Notes: generated from the letters alone by a model not told the origin. 64,000 nucleotides of DNA from Oscillospiraceae bacterium (GCA_022835495.1 BQOK01000001.1:1612001-1676000), one strand, 5' to 3'. Positions 17,043 through 24,375 are shown, numbered from the stretch's first letter. Made by a program: numbers and translations.

Positions 17043-17368
17043 AAACCGTTTGGGGAACGCCTTGTAGGTTTTCTTTTCGCCTTCTGCCCGCCCCGCCGCC
17101 GAATTCCGGCAACTCGTACAATGTGCGCAATGTCAACACTTCGGGGGCGTTGAACAACAACAACGCGTACAACGGCAACAGGGGCGTGCGTCCGCTTCGG
17201 TGGATCACTCGATCGAGTAGGCCACAGGCCGAAAGCAATGTACCACCATCAAAGGAAGGCGTTTCCCGTCCCCTGCTATCCACAGCGGGGACAAATACAG
17301 GATTGCCGATACCGGAGCATTGCCCGCAGGCATGGCCGAGGTTATACACGGCAAGGAGATTTTTTGAC
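17043..17368 (+). ncRNA. Putative DGR template RNA region (TR plus flanks)
   Basis: These 326 bp between the avd-like stop and the reverse transcriptase start contain the template repeat (17097-17197) and about 170 bp of downstream spacer. An ORF runs through in frame with the reverse transcriptase, but it lacks a ribosome site at its start and merely translates the repeat. In characterised DGRs the TR RNA needs flanking avd-side sequence and a 3' spacer for cDNA priming, and this interval supplies both. Confidence 0.72.
17097..17197 (+). repeat. DGR template repeat (TR), 101 bp
   Basis: It matches 19130-19230 at 95 of 101 positions. Five of the six differences fall on TR adenines (17156, 17160, 17162, 17163, 17178), all A in TR and G in VR. 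The sixth is T17151 to C19184. The TR carries a run of AAC codons in the target reading frame, the classic DGR design in which changing the first two bases cannot create a stop codon. The 3' 17 bases after the last changed adenine are adenine-poor and identical in both copies. Confidence 0.95.
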
Positions 17369-18472
17369 ATGACCGACTTTGAAAAAGTCTATAATTTTGA
17401 AAACCTATACCGCGCGTACCGGAAGGCGCGCCGCGGCAAAAGGTGGAAAGGAGCGGCGGCGAAGTTTGAAGTTAATTTGCTGGAAGCCCTGAACCTGTTA
17501 AGCGTGCAGTTACAGAGCCATACATACCGGCTTTCGCCCTACAACACATTCAAGGTTTACGAACCGAAAGAACGGGTTGTAATGTCGAACAGCTACAAAG
17601 ACAAGGTTGTGCAACATGCGCTTTGTGATAATGTACTTGAACCGAGGGTGCGAAGCACCTTCATAAAAGACAATTACGCTTCACAGGTTGGAAAAGGAAC
17701 GCACTTCGGCCTTGAACGGCTGGAAGGATTTATGCGGAGGTTTTACCGTGTACGAGGTGTTGACGGTTGGGTATTGAAATGCGACATATCAAAGTATTTC
17801 TATAATATCAAGCACGACGCGTTAAAATCCTTAATCCGCAAGTATATTTCCGATCCTGATTGCCTTTGGTTGCTGGATATGATAATAGACAGCACCGAAG
17901 GCAATGTAGGAATTCCGATCGGCAACCAGTCTTCACAAATATTCGCCCTTCTCTATCTTTCTTCGCTGGATCACATGGTAAAAGAGAAGTTAGGCATAAA
18001 ATTTTATGGCCGATACATGGACGATTTTTATTTGATCCACGAAGATAAAGAATATTTGCGCTATTGCTGGAAGGAGATTGAAAGACATGTAAACGAATTA
18101 GGGCTTTCGCTGAATGCGAAGACAAATATTTACCCGTTGAAAAACGGAATTGATTTTTTGGGCTTCCATTCGTATTTGACCGAAAGCGGCGCGGTGATCC
18201 GCAAGGTGCGCCGGAAGTCAAAGAACAACGCCCGCCGCCGTTTAACCAAAATGCGCGGGTTGCTGGAAGCTGGAAAAATCACGCCGGAAAAGGTGGAACA
18301 ATCCTATAAAAGCTGGCGCGGCCACGCGTCGAAGGGAAATTGCTATCACCTGATCCGGAACATGGATCAGCATTACAACAAATTATTCGGGCAGTACGCC
18401 GCCGCGGGCAACCGTGGCGGCGTTGCTGTTTCCGAAGAAAAGGAGGAAGGCAAAGAATGTCGAAAAAGTTAA
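17369..18472 (+). CDS. DGR reverse transcriptase
   Basis: A 367-residue reverse transcriptase. It has the DNA-binding palm motif CDISKYF (138-144, catalytic Asp 139), the DGR/group II-like IGNQSSQIFALLYL segment (184-197), and the active site YMDD in GRYMDDFYLI (214-223). The IDFLGFHSY thumb-proximal motif is near 261-269. There is no maturase or endonuclease domain, as expected for DGR enzymes. The start is ATG 17369 with AAGGAGAT about 10 nt upstream. The stop overlaps the target gene start by 16 nt, implying translational coupling. Confidence 0.95.
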   Translation: MTDFEKVYNFENLYRAYRKARRGKRWKGAAAKFEVNLLEALNLLSVQLQSHTYRLSPYNTFKVYEPKERVVMSNSYKDKVVQHALCDNVLEPRVRSTFIKDNYASQVGKGTHFGLERLEGFMRRFYRVRGVDGWVLKCDISKYFYNIKHDALKSLIRKYISDPDCLWLLDMIIDSTEGNVGIPIGNQSSQIFALLYLSSLDHMVKEKLGIKFYGRYMDDFYLIHEDKEYLRYCWKEIERHVNELGLSLNAKTNIYPLKNGIDFLGFHSYLTESGAVIRKVRRKSKNNARRRLTKMRGLLEAGKITPEKVEQSYKSWRGHASKGNCYHLIRNMDQHYNKLFGQYAAAGNRGGVAVSEEKEEGKECRKS

Positions 18473-20190
18473 GCACGCTTGGCGTGGGAACAACCTTTGA
18501 AGTGCCCGTAAAGTCGGCTTATCGGTCGTTCTTGGGTGATTATGTCGTTTTCAAAATGGCAGACAAAAACCATTCGGGCTATCCGTCCGGAGCTATTACC
18601 CTGATTACCGACAAGATCATAGCGTTGCTTTGTTCCGACGCAAAAGAGCCAAACAACAGCGACAGCAACCGGAGAAGCTACGGCAACAACAGGCACATTC
18701 ATTCCAATATCCTTCAATGGCTGAACAGTAACGCCGCGGCGGGAAAATGGTACAGCGCGAAGCACGGGCAGGACGCGCCGCCGTCAAGCGCGAATGTATG
18801 GGACAATGTAAACCCCTATGACACATGGGCGGGGTTCCTTGCTATGCTTGACGACGATTTTGTAGCGGCACTTATGACAACCACGCTTACCGTTGCCAAA
18901 AACACCGTTACAGACGGCGGGAGCTATGAAACCTTCACCGCAAAAATGTTCCTTGCAAGCACAACGGAAGTCGGGCTTGCAAACGAAAACGGGATTGCAG
19001 AGGGTTCAAAGCTGGCCTTGTTCAGCGACAACACAAGCCGCCTTGCCTATTGTACGCAAGCGGCCATTGACAAAAGTAATTACGGGAGCGATCCGACGAC
19101 TTCGCAGGCGTGGTATTGGTGGCTTCGCACGCCGAATTCCGGCAACTCGTACAATGTGCGCAATGTCAACACTTCGGGGGCGTCGAACGACAGCGGCGCG
19201 TACAACGGCAGCAGGGGCGTGCGTCCGCTTTGTAATTTGAAATCTGATATTTTGGTATCTGATAGCACAAACAGCCGCGGAAACTATGAATTCCAGTGGA
19301 ACGCCGCACCGAGTACGCCGGACGGAATTTCCGTGCCGGAAAGCTGTTACAGCACGCAGAACATAACCGTAACATGGGGAGCTTCCACCGATCCGGACGG
19401 CGACGCGATCACCTATGTTCTGGAACGGTCGGTGAATAACGGGAGCTATACGAAAGTAACGGAAACCGCCGCCCGCACCTTTACGGAAGTCGTTTCTACA
19501 AGCTGGAACACGATTAAGTACCGCGTGAAGGCGCGGGACACCTACGGAAACGAAAGTGCGTATGTGACTTCTTCCGCGGTTCCCGTAATTCACAATCAAC
19601 CGCCCGTCATTTCCGGACAAAACGCCGATCTTGGAACGAAAAGCGGCGACTTCTCTTACAAGTACACCGTGACCGATCCGGACGGCGACACGGTGACAGT
19701 GGTTGAAAAGGTGGACGAAACCACCTTGCGGAGCTACACGCCCACGCTTGGAGAAGAAAACACGATGAATGTTACGGGGCACGACTTCACCGCCCTTTCC
19801 AACGGCGCGCACACAATCACCATTACCGCAACGGACACCGTGGGAAATAAAGCGGTGCGCACGCTGACCTTCACAAAACAGATCAGCGGATTTGTTATCA
19901 CGCTGGCCGCACCGCTGGAAGCGCAGGCACAGCCCACGCGCGCAAATGTGAAAGTAACGCGGGAAATTCCAGCGGGCGCAACTTTCAAAGTGGAGGCAAC
20001 GAACAATCCGTTTGATCCTTCCCCCGCGTGGGAGGATTGCACAAATGCCGTAATTCAGGGCGTGGCGCATGTCTTCGAGAACACAATAAACACCGCCGTT
20101 AAATTCGGCATGAATATTCGGGTAACGGTGGAGCGCGGCGACGCTATTTCCGCGTGTTGGGTATCTTCGATCGGGGGGAATTTTGAATGA
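18457..20190 (+). CDS. DGR variable target: phage display protein with CLec-like (DUF6273-type) domain and FN3-like repeats
   Basis: A 577-residue protein. Residues 1-260 form a domain ending in WYWWLRTPNSGN...RGVRPLCNL, the DUF6273-type formylglycine/C-lectin-like signature. The variable repeat covers residues 225-258, with positions 243, 245, 246, 247 and 252 differing from the template. Residues about 285-577 hold FN3-like and bacterial Ig-like units (ESCYSTQNITVTWGASTDPD, QPPVISGQNADLG). It has no signal peptide, so it is probably a virion receptor-binding protein. The start is ATG 18457 behind AAGGAGG inside the end of the RT gene. The frame is also open back to 18340, but that part is an RT shadow. 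Confidence 0.92.
   Translation: MSKKLSTLGVGTTFEVPVKSAYRSFLGDYVVFKMADKNHSGYPSGAITLITDKIIALLCSDAKEPNNSDSNRRSYGNNRHIHSNILQWLNSNAAAGKWYSAKHGQDAPPSSANVWDNVNPYDTWAGFLAMLDDDFVAALMTTTLTVAKNTVTDGGSYETFTAKMFLASTTEVGLANENGIAEGSKLALFSDNTSRLAYCTQAAIDKSNYGSDPTTSQAWYWWLRTPNSGNSYNVRNVNTSGASNDSGAYNGSRGVRPLCNLKSDILVSDSTNSRGNYEFQWNAAPSTPDGISVPESCYSTQNITVTWGASTDPDGDAITYVLERSVNNGSYTKVTETAARTFTEVVSTSWNTIKYRVKARDTYGNESAYVTSSAVPVIHNQPPVISGQNADLGTKSGDFSYKYTVTDPDGDTVTVVEKVDETTLRSYTPTLGEENTMNVTGHDFTALSNGAHTITITATDTVGNKAVRTLTFTKQISGFVITLAAPLEAQAQPTRANVKVTREIPAGATFKVEATNNPFDPSPAWEDCTNAVIQGVAHVFENTINTAVKFGMNIRVTVERGDAISACWVSSIGGNFE
19130..19230 (+). repeat. DGR variable repeat (VR) inside the target gene
   Basis: The 101-bp counterpart of the template repeat, 2033 bp downstream. 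In frame it encodes the segment from NSGNSYNVRNVNTSGA to GVRPL. Codons AAC AAC AAC in the TR read GAC AGC GGC here (Asp, Ser, Gly), and a later AAC reads AGC. The 3' end (GGGGCGTGCGTCCGCTT) is identical to the TR and could act as the initiation-of-homing region, but the bases beyond 19230 diverge. Confidence 0.95.
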
Positions 20191-20717
20191 GCGTGACATA
20201 CAGACCGGACAAGCCAAACGAAACAGAGGAATTGAAGAAGGAAGTTGAAACTGTGAAGGCGGCGGGCGAAAGCACCGCCGCCCTTCTTTCCCTTTCTTTC
20301 AAAGCGCAGATTGTCGCAGACCGCGCCGCGGGAACGAACGCGATCGCCGATGAAATGATCCTTGCGTCAACGGATATTGTGGATTATCCGGAGTATCAGG
20401 ACAACCACGAATACAAGACAAAAGGCGAAATTATCAGGTGCGACGGCCTTTATTATGAGATCGTCGCGCCGCACACTTCCAACGCCGCCGCGTATCCCGT
20501 GCAAACCACCTTTGCATATTACCGTCTTGTCGAGCTGGAACACGCGGGGACGCTTGACGATCCGATACCATATCCGGAAACCGCGGGGATCGTCGTAAAT
20601 GTGGTTGAGGGGCTTTATTACAGCTACAAAGGCGCGCTATATCTGGCGAAGGCCGATATGCCGAATTGCGTTTACCCGCCCGACACGGCGGGTTTGTGGC
20701 AATGGGAAAAGGTGTAA
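20187..20717 (+). CDS. Phage tail protein with carbohydrate-binding-like repeats
   Basis: A 176-residue protein. After an N-terminal helix (NETEELKKEVETVKAAGES) it has two Tyr/Trp-rich units, residues about 68-110 (YQDNHEYKTKGEIIRCDGLY) and 130-176 (VVEGLYYSYKGALYLAKADM), that resemble CBM5/12-type modules of phage fibres. It overlaps the DGR target gene by 4 nt (ATGA). It may be a chaperone or an accessory adhesin for the variable protein. Confidence 0.65.
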   Translation: MSVTYRPDKPNETEELKKEVETVKAAGESTAALLSLSFKAQIVADRAAGTNAIADEMILASTDIVDYPEYQDNHEYKTKGEIIRCDGLYYEIVAPHTSNAAAYPVQTTFAYYRLVELEHAGTLDDPIPYPETAGIVVNVVEGLYYSYKGALYLAKADMPNCVYPPDTAGLWQWEKV

Positions 20718-20730
20718 AGGTGGTGAAAAC

Positions 20731-21024
20731 ATGGAACAGATTTTAACGGTACTTTCGGCGGTTAGTACCGTTTGCGCAATCGCCTTCGGCTATGCCGCCT
20801 TCGCCCGCAATAAGAAGAGCGACACAGCGAACGAAGCAAAGAGCGACGCAACGGTATTAACAGAGATCGGATATATCAAAGGCGGCATTGATGATATTAA
20901 GGCCGAACAGCGGGAACAGCGGAAGACGAACACGGAGTTTGTAGAACGGCTTGTTGCCGTTGAAGCGTCCGCAAAGCAGGCGCACAAGCGAATTGACACG
21001 CTGGAACGCGCACACGAAGAATAA
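20731..21024 (+). CDS. Small membrane-anchored coiled-coil phage protein, possible holin accessory
   Basis: A 97-residue protein with one N-terminal membrane segment (ILTVLSAVSTVCAIAFGYAA, residues about 3-22). A charged coiled coil follows (GGIDDIKAEQREQRKTNTEF to the C-terminus). It lies directly before the endolysin. The pattern is seen in lysis-associated phage proteins, but no specific family is recognised. The start is ATG 20731 with AAAGGTGGTG upstream. Confidence 0.65.
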   Translation: MEQILTVLSAVSTVCAIAFGYAAFARNKKSDTANEAKSDATVLTEIGYIKGGIDDIKAEQREQRKTNTEFVERLVAVEASAKQAHKRIDTLERAHEE

Positions 21025-21044
21025 TAGCGAAGGAGCGAAAAACA

Positions 21045-22052
21045 ATGGCAGTTATGAAAGCAAGTGAATTTGTTGCGAAACTGAAAGATGTTGCGCAGAA
21101 TTACAAAACCCTTTATGTCATGGGGTGCTTTGGTGCGCCTCTGACGGGCGGCAATGTATCGCGGTATTGCAATAACCACGCATACAACAAGCAGGCCGCC
21201 CGAACGAAGATGATTAAGGCCGCCGCAAACCAGAACCCGCCTGTTTTCGGGTTCGATTGCGTATGCCTGATTAAAGGCATTTTGTGGGGCTGGCGCGGCG
21301 ACGCGTCCAAAACCTACGGCGGCGCGTCCTATGCCGTGAACGGCGTTCCGGATATTGGCGCAGATACCATGATTACAAAGTGCAAGGGCGTTTCAACCAA
21401 CTTTTCCAATGTGGAGGTTGGCGAAGCCCTTTGGTGTAGCGGGCATATCGGCGTTTATATCGGCGGCGGGCTGGCCGTGGAGTGTTCCCCCGCCTTTGAA
21501 AACGATGTGCAGATCACGGCAGTTAAAAACATGGGGACAAAGAGCGGGTATAACGCCCGCACATGGACGAAGCATGGCAAACTTCCGTATATCGAATACG
21601 ACAATGCCGCCCCCGTTCAGCCGGACAAACCGGACACCGGAGCGGGCGCAGGCGGCGCAATCAAGGCCGGAAGCGTCGTGCGTGTGAAGCAGGGCGCGAA
21701 GACCTACACGGGCGGCGGGCTGGCCTCTTTCGTGTATGAACGCGATCATGTCGTTTCGGAGCTGAACGGCGATCGCGCCGTTATCACCTACGGCGGCGTA
21801 ACCGTGGCCGCCGTGCGCGTTTCCGATCTTGTTCTTGCAGATGGAAGCGGCGCGGGCGGCACAATCAAGGCCGGAAGCGTCGTGCGCGTAAAGCAGGGCG
21901 CGAAGACCTACACAGGCGGCGGGCTGGCCTCTTTCGTGTATAGCCGCGATCATGTCGTTTCGGAGCTGAACGGCGATCGTGCCGTTATCACCTACGGCGG
22001 CGTGACCGTGGCCGCCGTGCGCGTTTCCGATCTCACGCTTGTAAAGGAGTAA
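21045..22052 (+). CDS. Phage endolysin, NlpC/P60-like with two C-terminal repeats
   Basis: A 335-residue cell wall hydrolase. The catalytic half (1-185) has a papain-like Cys in VFGFDCVCLIKGILWGW (about Cys72) and His in CSGHIGVYIGGG (about His134), the order expected for NlpC/P60 amidases or peptidases. A Pro/Gly linker leads to two almost identical ~58-residue repeats (each from IKAGSVVRVKQGAKTYTGGG to AAVRVSDL) that probably bind the cell wall. It should be released across the membrane by the holin encoded downstream. Confidence 0.9.
   Translation: MAVMKASEFVAKLKDVAQNYKTLYVMGCFGAPLTGGNVSRYCNNHAYNKQAARTKMIKAAANQNPPVFGFDCVCLIKGILWGWRGDASKTYGGASYAVNGVPDIGADTMITKCKGVSTNFSNVEVGEALWCSGHIGVYIGGGLAVECSPAFENDVQITAVKNMGTKSGYNARTWTKHGKLPYIEYDNAAPVQPDKPDTGAGAGGAIKAGSVVRVKQGAKTYTGGGLASFVYERDHVVSELNGDRAVITYGGVTVAAVRVSDLVLADGSGAGGTIKAGSVVRVKQGAKTYTGGGLASFVYSRDHVVSELNGDRAVITYGGVTVAAVRVSDLTLVKE
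21661..22040 (+). repeat. Direct repeat pair in endolysin, 204-bp period
   Basis: Positions 21661-21836 and 21865-22040 are near-identical, in frame, with a few synonymous changes and one Glu/Ser difference (VYERDHVV versus VYSRDHVV). The Gly-rich linker between the units (DGSGAGGT) resembles the linker before unit 1 (GAGAGGA), which suggests a recent in-frame duplication of linker plus binding domain. Confidence 0.9.
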
Positions 22053-22094
22053 CAAATATAAACACCGACAAAAAAGAAAGCGAGGCTTTGAAAA

Positions 22095-22541
22095 ATGGAT
22101 AACATGGTAATTGTTCTTGTGGTTGTGGCCGTCGTCGCGGTCGTTTTTGTGGGGCTGATCGTGCTGATCCCCTATCTGATAAAGAAGGGGATCAATGTTT
22201 CCGGCGTATTGACCGGAACGACAACCGTTCTTGACACCGCGGATCATGTGGTCGATACCCTGCAAGAGTTCTTCCCCGAAGTTCCCGTAATCACTGTTAT
22301 TGACAAGGTGATTGGGTGGGCGCAGAAGGCGACAGAAGCCGCCGAACAGCTCTATAAAACAAGCAAAATTGAAGAGGGACAGCGGAAGGAAGAGGCAACA
22401 AAACTTGTCTATCAGTTCATCGAAGCGGCGGGAATTGAAATCGACGACGATTTGAAGAAGATTGTTGACGGTGCGATCGAAGCCGCTGTTTTTGCGCTTC
22501 CGAAGACGCATACCGACACCGCGGAAGCCCTGAATACTTAA
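22095..22541 (+). CDS. Phage holin, LLH-type
   Basis: A 148-residue protein with one strongly hydrophobic N-terminal segment (VIVLVVVAVVAVVFVGLIVL, residues 5-24). A long helical domain follows (VDTLQEFFPEVPVITVIDKV, EEATKLVYQFIEAAGIEIDD). This matches the LLH-family holin layout. It lies 42 nt after the endolysin and probably controls lysin access to the wall. Confidence 0.8.
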   Translation: MDNMVIVLVVVAVVAVVFVGLIVLIPYLIKKGINVSGVLTGTTTVLDTADHVVDTLQEFFPEVPVITVIDKVIGWAQKATEAAEQLYKTSKIEEGQRKEEATKLVYQFIEAAGIEIDDDLKKIVDGAIEAAVFALPKTHTDTAEALNT

Positions 22542-22627
22542 TTGCCATTGCGCCGCGCGCGGGTTTACTCCTTTACCGCCCGCGGCTTGATGGAGGCGGC
22601 GGCCACATGCCGCCCGCCTGATACACG

Positions 22628-22665
22628 AAGCCCCCGCTTCCGCTGAATTGCGGCGGCGGGGGCTT
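22628..22665 (+). terminator. Hairpin terminator after holin gene
   Basis: AAGCCCCCGC (22628-22637) pairs with GCGGGGGCTT (22656-22665), followed by ATTTCATT. It lies in the 148-bp gap before the next gene, whose own ribosome site GGGAGG is downstream. Confidence 0.7.
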
Positions 22666-22689
22666 ATTTCATTACGGGAGGTTTTACGC

Positions 22690-23178
22690 ATGAGCGAACA
22701 GAGAAAAACCACAGGCGTACGCAAGCGCGCACCGAAGAAGGATACAGAAAGCAAAACCACGCGCACGCGGAAAAAGGTTGCCGAAGAACAGGCCGCGCCC
22801 GTCCAGCAGAACGAGGAAGCCGCGCCGGATCGCGTGAAGGCCGAAGAGGAACAAACCGCCCGTGCGCCGGAACAGATGGCGGGAAAATCGGAGCATGACA
22901 GCGAAAAGCCGGAACAGACACCGCCCGCGGCGGGTTCCTTTGAGGTTGCCCGCGTGCTGAAAGTGACAAAACCCCTTATGCGCGGCGAAGATGTGAAGGC
23001 ATTGCAAACGGCCTTGATCGAACGGAATTACCATTGCGGCACAAACGGAGCCGATGGGACATACGGAAGGTTGACCGCTTACGCCGTGCGCTGTTTTCAA
23101 GCGTCAAAAGGCTTGATTGTAAACGGACGCGCGGACAGGTACACGATCGCCGCACTTGGCGGCACATGGAAAGAGTAA
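22690..23178 (+). CDS. Peptidoglycan-binding domain protein with charged N-terminal region
   Basis: A 162-residue protein. Residues 1-90 are low-complexity Lys/Glu/Pro-rich. Residues about 100-160 form a PG_binding_1 domain (LMRGEDVKALQTALIERNYH, DGTYGRLTAYAVRCFQASKG). It probably attaches a phage or lysis component to the wall, but no catalytic domain is present. The ATG at 22690 follows GGGAGG by 7 nt; the in-frame ATG at 22648 lies in the terminator hairpin. Confidence 0.82.
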   Translation: MSEQRKTTGVRKRAPKKDTESKTTRTRKKVAEEQAAPVQQNEEAAPDRVKAEEEQTARAPEQMAGKSEHDSEKPEQTPPAAGSFEVARVLKVTKPLMRGEDVKALQTALIERNYHCGTNGADGTYGRLTAYAVRCFQASKGLIVNGRADRYTIAALGGTWKE

Positions 23179-23189
23179 CAGAACATAGA

Positions 23190-23233
23190 AAAGCCCCCGC
23201 GCTGGCCGTTTATGGCTGGCGTGGGGGCTTTTT
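23190..23233. terminator. Bidirectional terminator between convergent genes
   Basis: AAAGCCCCCGCGCTGGCC pairs with GGCTGGCGTGGGGGCTTT around a short loop, followed by TTTGTCGTTTTG on the plus strand. It closes the late phage operon and faces the minus-strand HIRAN gene ending at 23249. Confidence 0.85.
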
Positions 23234-23248
23234 GTCGTTTTGTGGGGT

Positions 23249-23884
23249 TTACTCATTCCGAAAGCGCAATGTTATTTCCGCGCCGTAATTCTGGCCGTCC
23301 TCGCCGCCGTAAACTTCTATGTTCACAATTCCGTCGAGGCGGGAAAAATTGTCGTTCACATAGTCGGCGTGTTCGGCGGGGATATTCCCGATTTGGTCGC
23401 CGTTGACATAGACACCGAAAGCGGGCTTGCCTTCCCATTCTTCCCGTTGCAAAGTCAATTCCATTGTTCCATTGTCGAAAGGTTCGTCTTTGAAGTGGAT
23501 TTTTCGCAAGATGGTTTGACGGCTTTTGCGCCCGTTCTTGAAGGTAACGCCCGCAACCTTCACGGAAAGAAATTCAAAAGCGGGCTTTGTTTCACTTGTA
23601 GTCGCAGAGGCAAACAACGGAGCGGCGGGAGCTGGCCGGACAGTCGGCGCGACACCATACGGCGCACATTTCTTGCATGGAGAAAGGCCGCGTTTCTTTG
23701 CGACAGAAAGCGGGATATATTGCGGTTTTCTCATTCCGGAACAATGCGCGTTTGTGTGATACCTTGTGCCGCCCTCTTCAAAATAGACCTTTGTTTCCTT
23801 TGCCGCGTCCACAGCCGCGCACCTTTCTTCTTTCTTTCCGCGCCCAAACATTGACAAGGCAGAGGATAAAAACGATTGCTTCAT
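23249..23884 (-). CDS. HIRAN domain protein with N-terminal Cys-rich metal-site-like segment
   Basis: A 211-residue protein. Residues about 33-75 carry the YHTNAHCSGM...SPCKKCAPYG pattern of Ada-like zinc-binding segments. Residues about 100-211 form a HIRAN domain (EFLSVKVAGVTFKNGRKSRQ, GKPAFGVYVNGDQIGNIPAE), a fold that in helicases binds 3' DNA ends. Here it is free-standing. It is the only minus-strand phage gene and is divergent from an XRE regulator, so it is probably a lysogeny or accessory gene. Its role is unknown. Confidence 0.75.
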   Translation of the reverse strand: MKQSFLSSALSMFGRGKKEERCAAVDAAKETKVYFEEGGTRYHTNAHCSGMRKPQYIPLSVAKKRGLSPCKKCAPYGVAPTVRPAPAAPLFASATTSETKPAFEFLSVKVAGVTFKNGRKSRQTILRKIHFKDEPFDNGTMELTLQREEWEGKPAFGVYVNGDQIGNIPAEHADYVNDNFSRLDGIVNIEVYGGEDGQNYGAEITLRFRNE

Positions 23885-23930
23885 AGTTTGAATAGCTCCT
23901 TTCGTGTGCTTAAATTATGGCAACAAGGGA

Positions 23931-23986
23931 AGAATACTTTTTGTATTCTGACCTTTAACACAATTATGCAAGAATTTTGTGTTAAA
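23931..23986. promoter_or_regulatory. Candidate operators between HIRAN gene and XRE regulator
   Basis: Two inverted repeats lie in the AT-rich 155-bp divergent gap: AGAATAC/GTATTCT (23931-23949) and TTTAACACAA/TTGTGTTAAA (23954-23986, perfect 10-bp arms, 13-nt spacer). They are likely binding sites for the adjacent XRE protein controlling both directions. Confidence 0.55.
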
Positions 23987-24039
23987 GTCAAGAAAAGTGC
24001 TGATGTTTAGCACAACGAGAGGGGCGCGGGTGATCGTGG

Positions 24040-24288
24040 GTGAAGATATACGACTATAAAGGCCGGAAGAATATATGCGGCGACAGAGTGCGGGAAGCAC
24101 GGCAAAAGAAGCGGCTTACGCAAGAGGCGTTAGCCGCGAAACTGCAAATTGAAGGCGTGACGATGGAGCGGGACAGCCTTTCAAGAATTGAGATCGGAAC
24201 ACGGTTTGTTACCGATTATGAATTGAAAGTGCTTGCTAAAGTGTTGGGCGTGTCCCCTCTTTGGTTGCTTGACGATGAAAACGAATGA
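24040..24288 (+). CDS. XRE-family transcriptional regulator
   Basis: An 82-residue Cro/CI-type protein. The helix-turn-helix spans about residues 18-60 (REARQKKRLTQEALAAKLQI, DSLSRIEIGTRFVTDYELKV), followed by the common LGVSPLWLLD end. The start is GTG 24040. Because it has no extra oligomerisation domain, it resembles small phage Cro-like or host-type regulators. It is divergent from the HIRAN gene across a palindrome-rich gap. Confidence 0.85.
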   Translation: MKIYDYKGRKNICGDRVREARQKKRLTQEALAAKLQIEGVTMERDSLSRIEIGTRFVTDYELKVLAKVLGVSPLWLLDDENE

Positions 24289-24318
24289 AGCGGCGGGAAT
24301 TTCCCGCCGCTTTTGCTA
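24288..24318 (+). terminator. Terminator after XRE gene
   Basis: AAGCGGCGGGAA pairs with TTCCCGCCGCTT at 24301-24312, followed by TTGCTATTTTT. It begins at the last base of the XRE gene's stop codon. Confidence 0.8.
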
Positions 24319-24346
24319 TTTTTCGCAATTATTTTTTGAAAAGCTA

Positions 24347-24375
24347 TTGACTTTATACGGCAAATGCCGTATAAT
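24347..24375 (+). promoter_or_regulatory. Consensus promoter with embedded operator palindrome
   Basis: TTGACT (24347-24352) and TATAAT (24370-24375) are 17 bp apart. The spacer and the -10 box contain the perfect inverted repeat TATACGGC-AAAT-GCCGTATA (24354-24373), so a dimeric repressor bound there would block polymerase. It drives the small gene at 24448 and probably the XRE gene at 24645. Confidence 0.75.

Noticed and set aside
17012-18472. A 486-residue ORF that joins the template repeat region to the reverse transcriptase
   Set aside because: The first 119 codons translate the end of avd and the TR, there is no ribosome site at its start, and AAGGAGAT precedes the ATG at 17369.
19231-19262. 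A cruciform or hairpin downstream of the VR such as assists homing in other DGRs
   Set aside because: Only a 4-bp GATA/TATC stem with a 6-base loop is visible, too weak to call.
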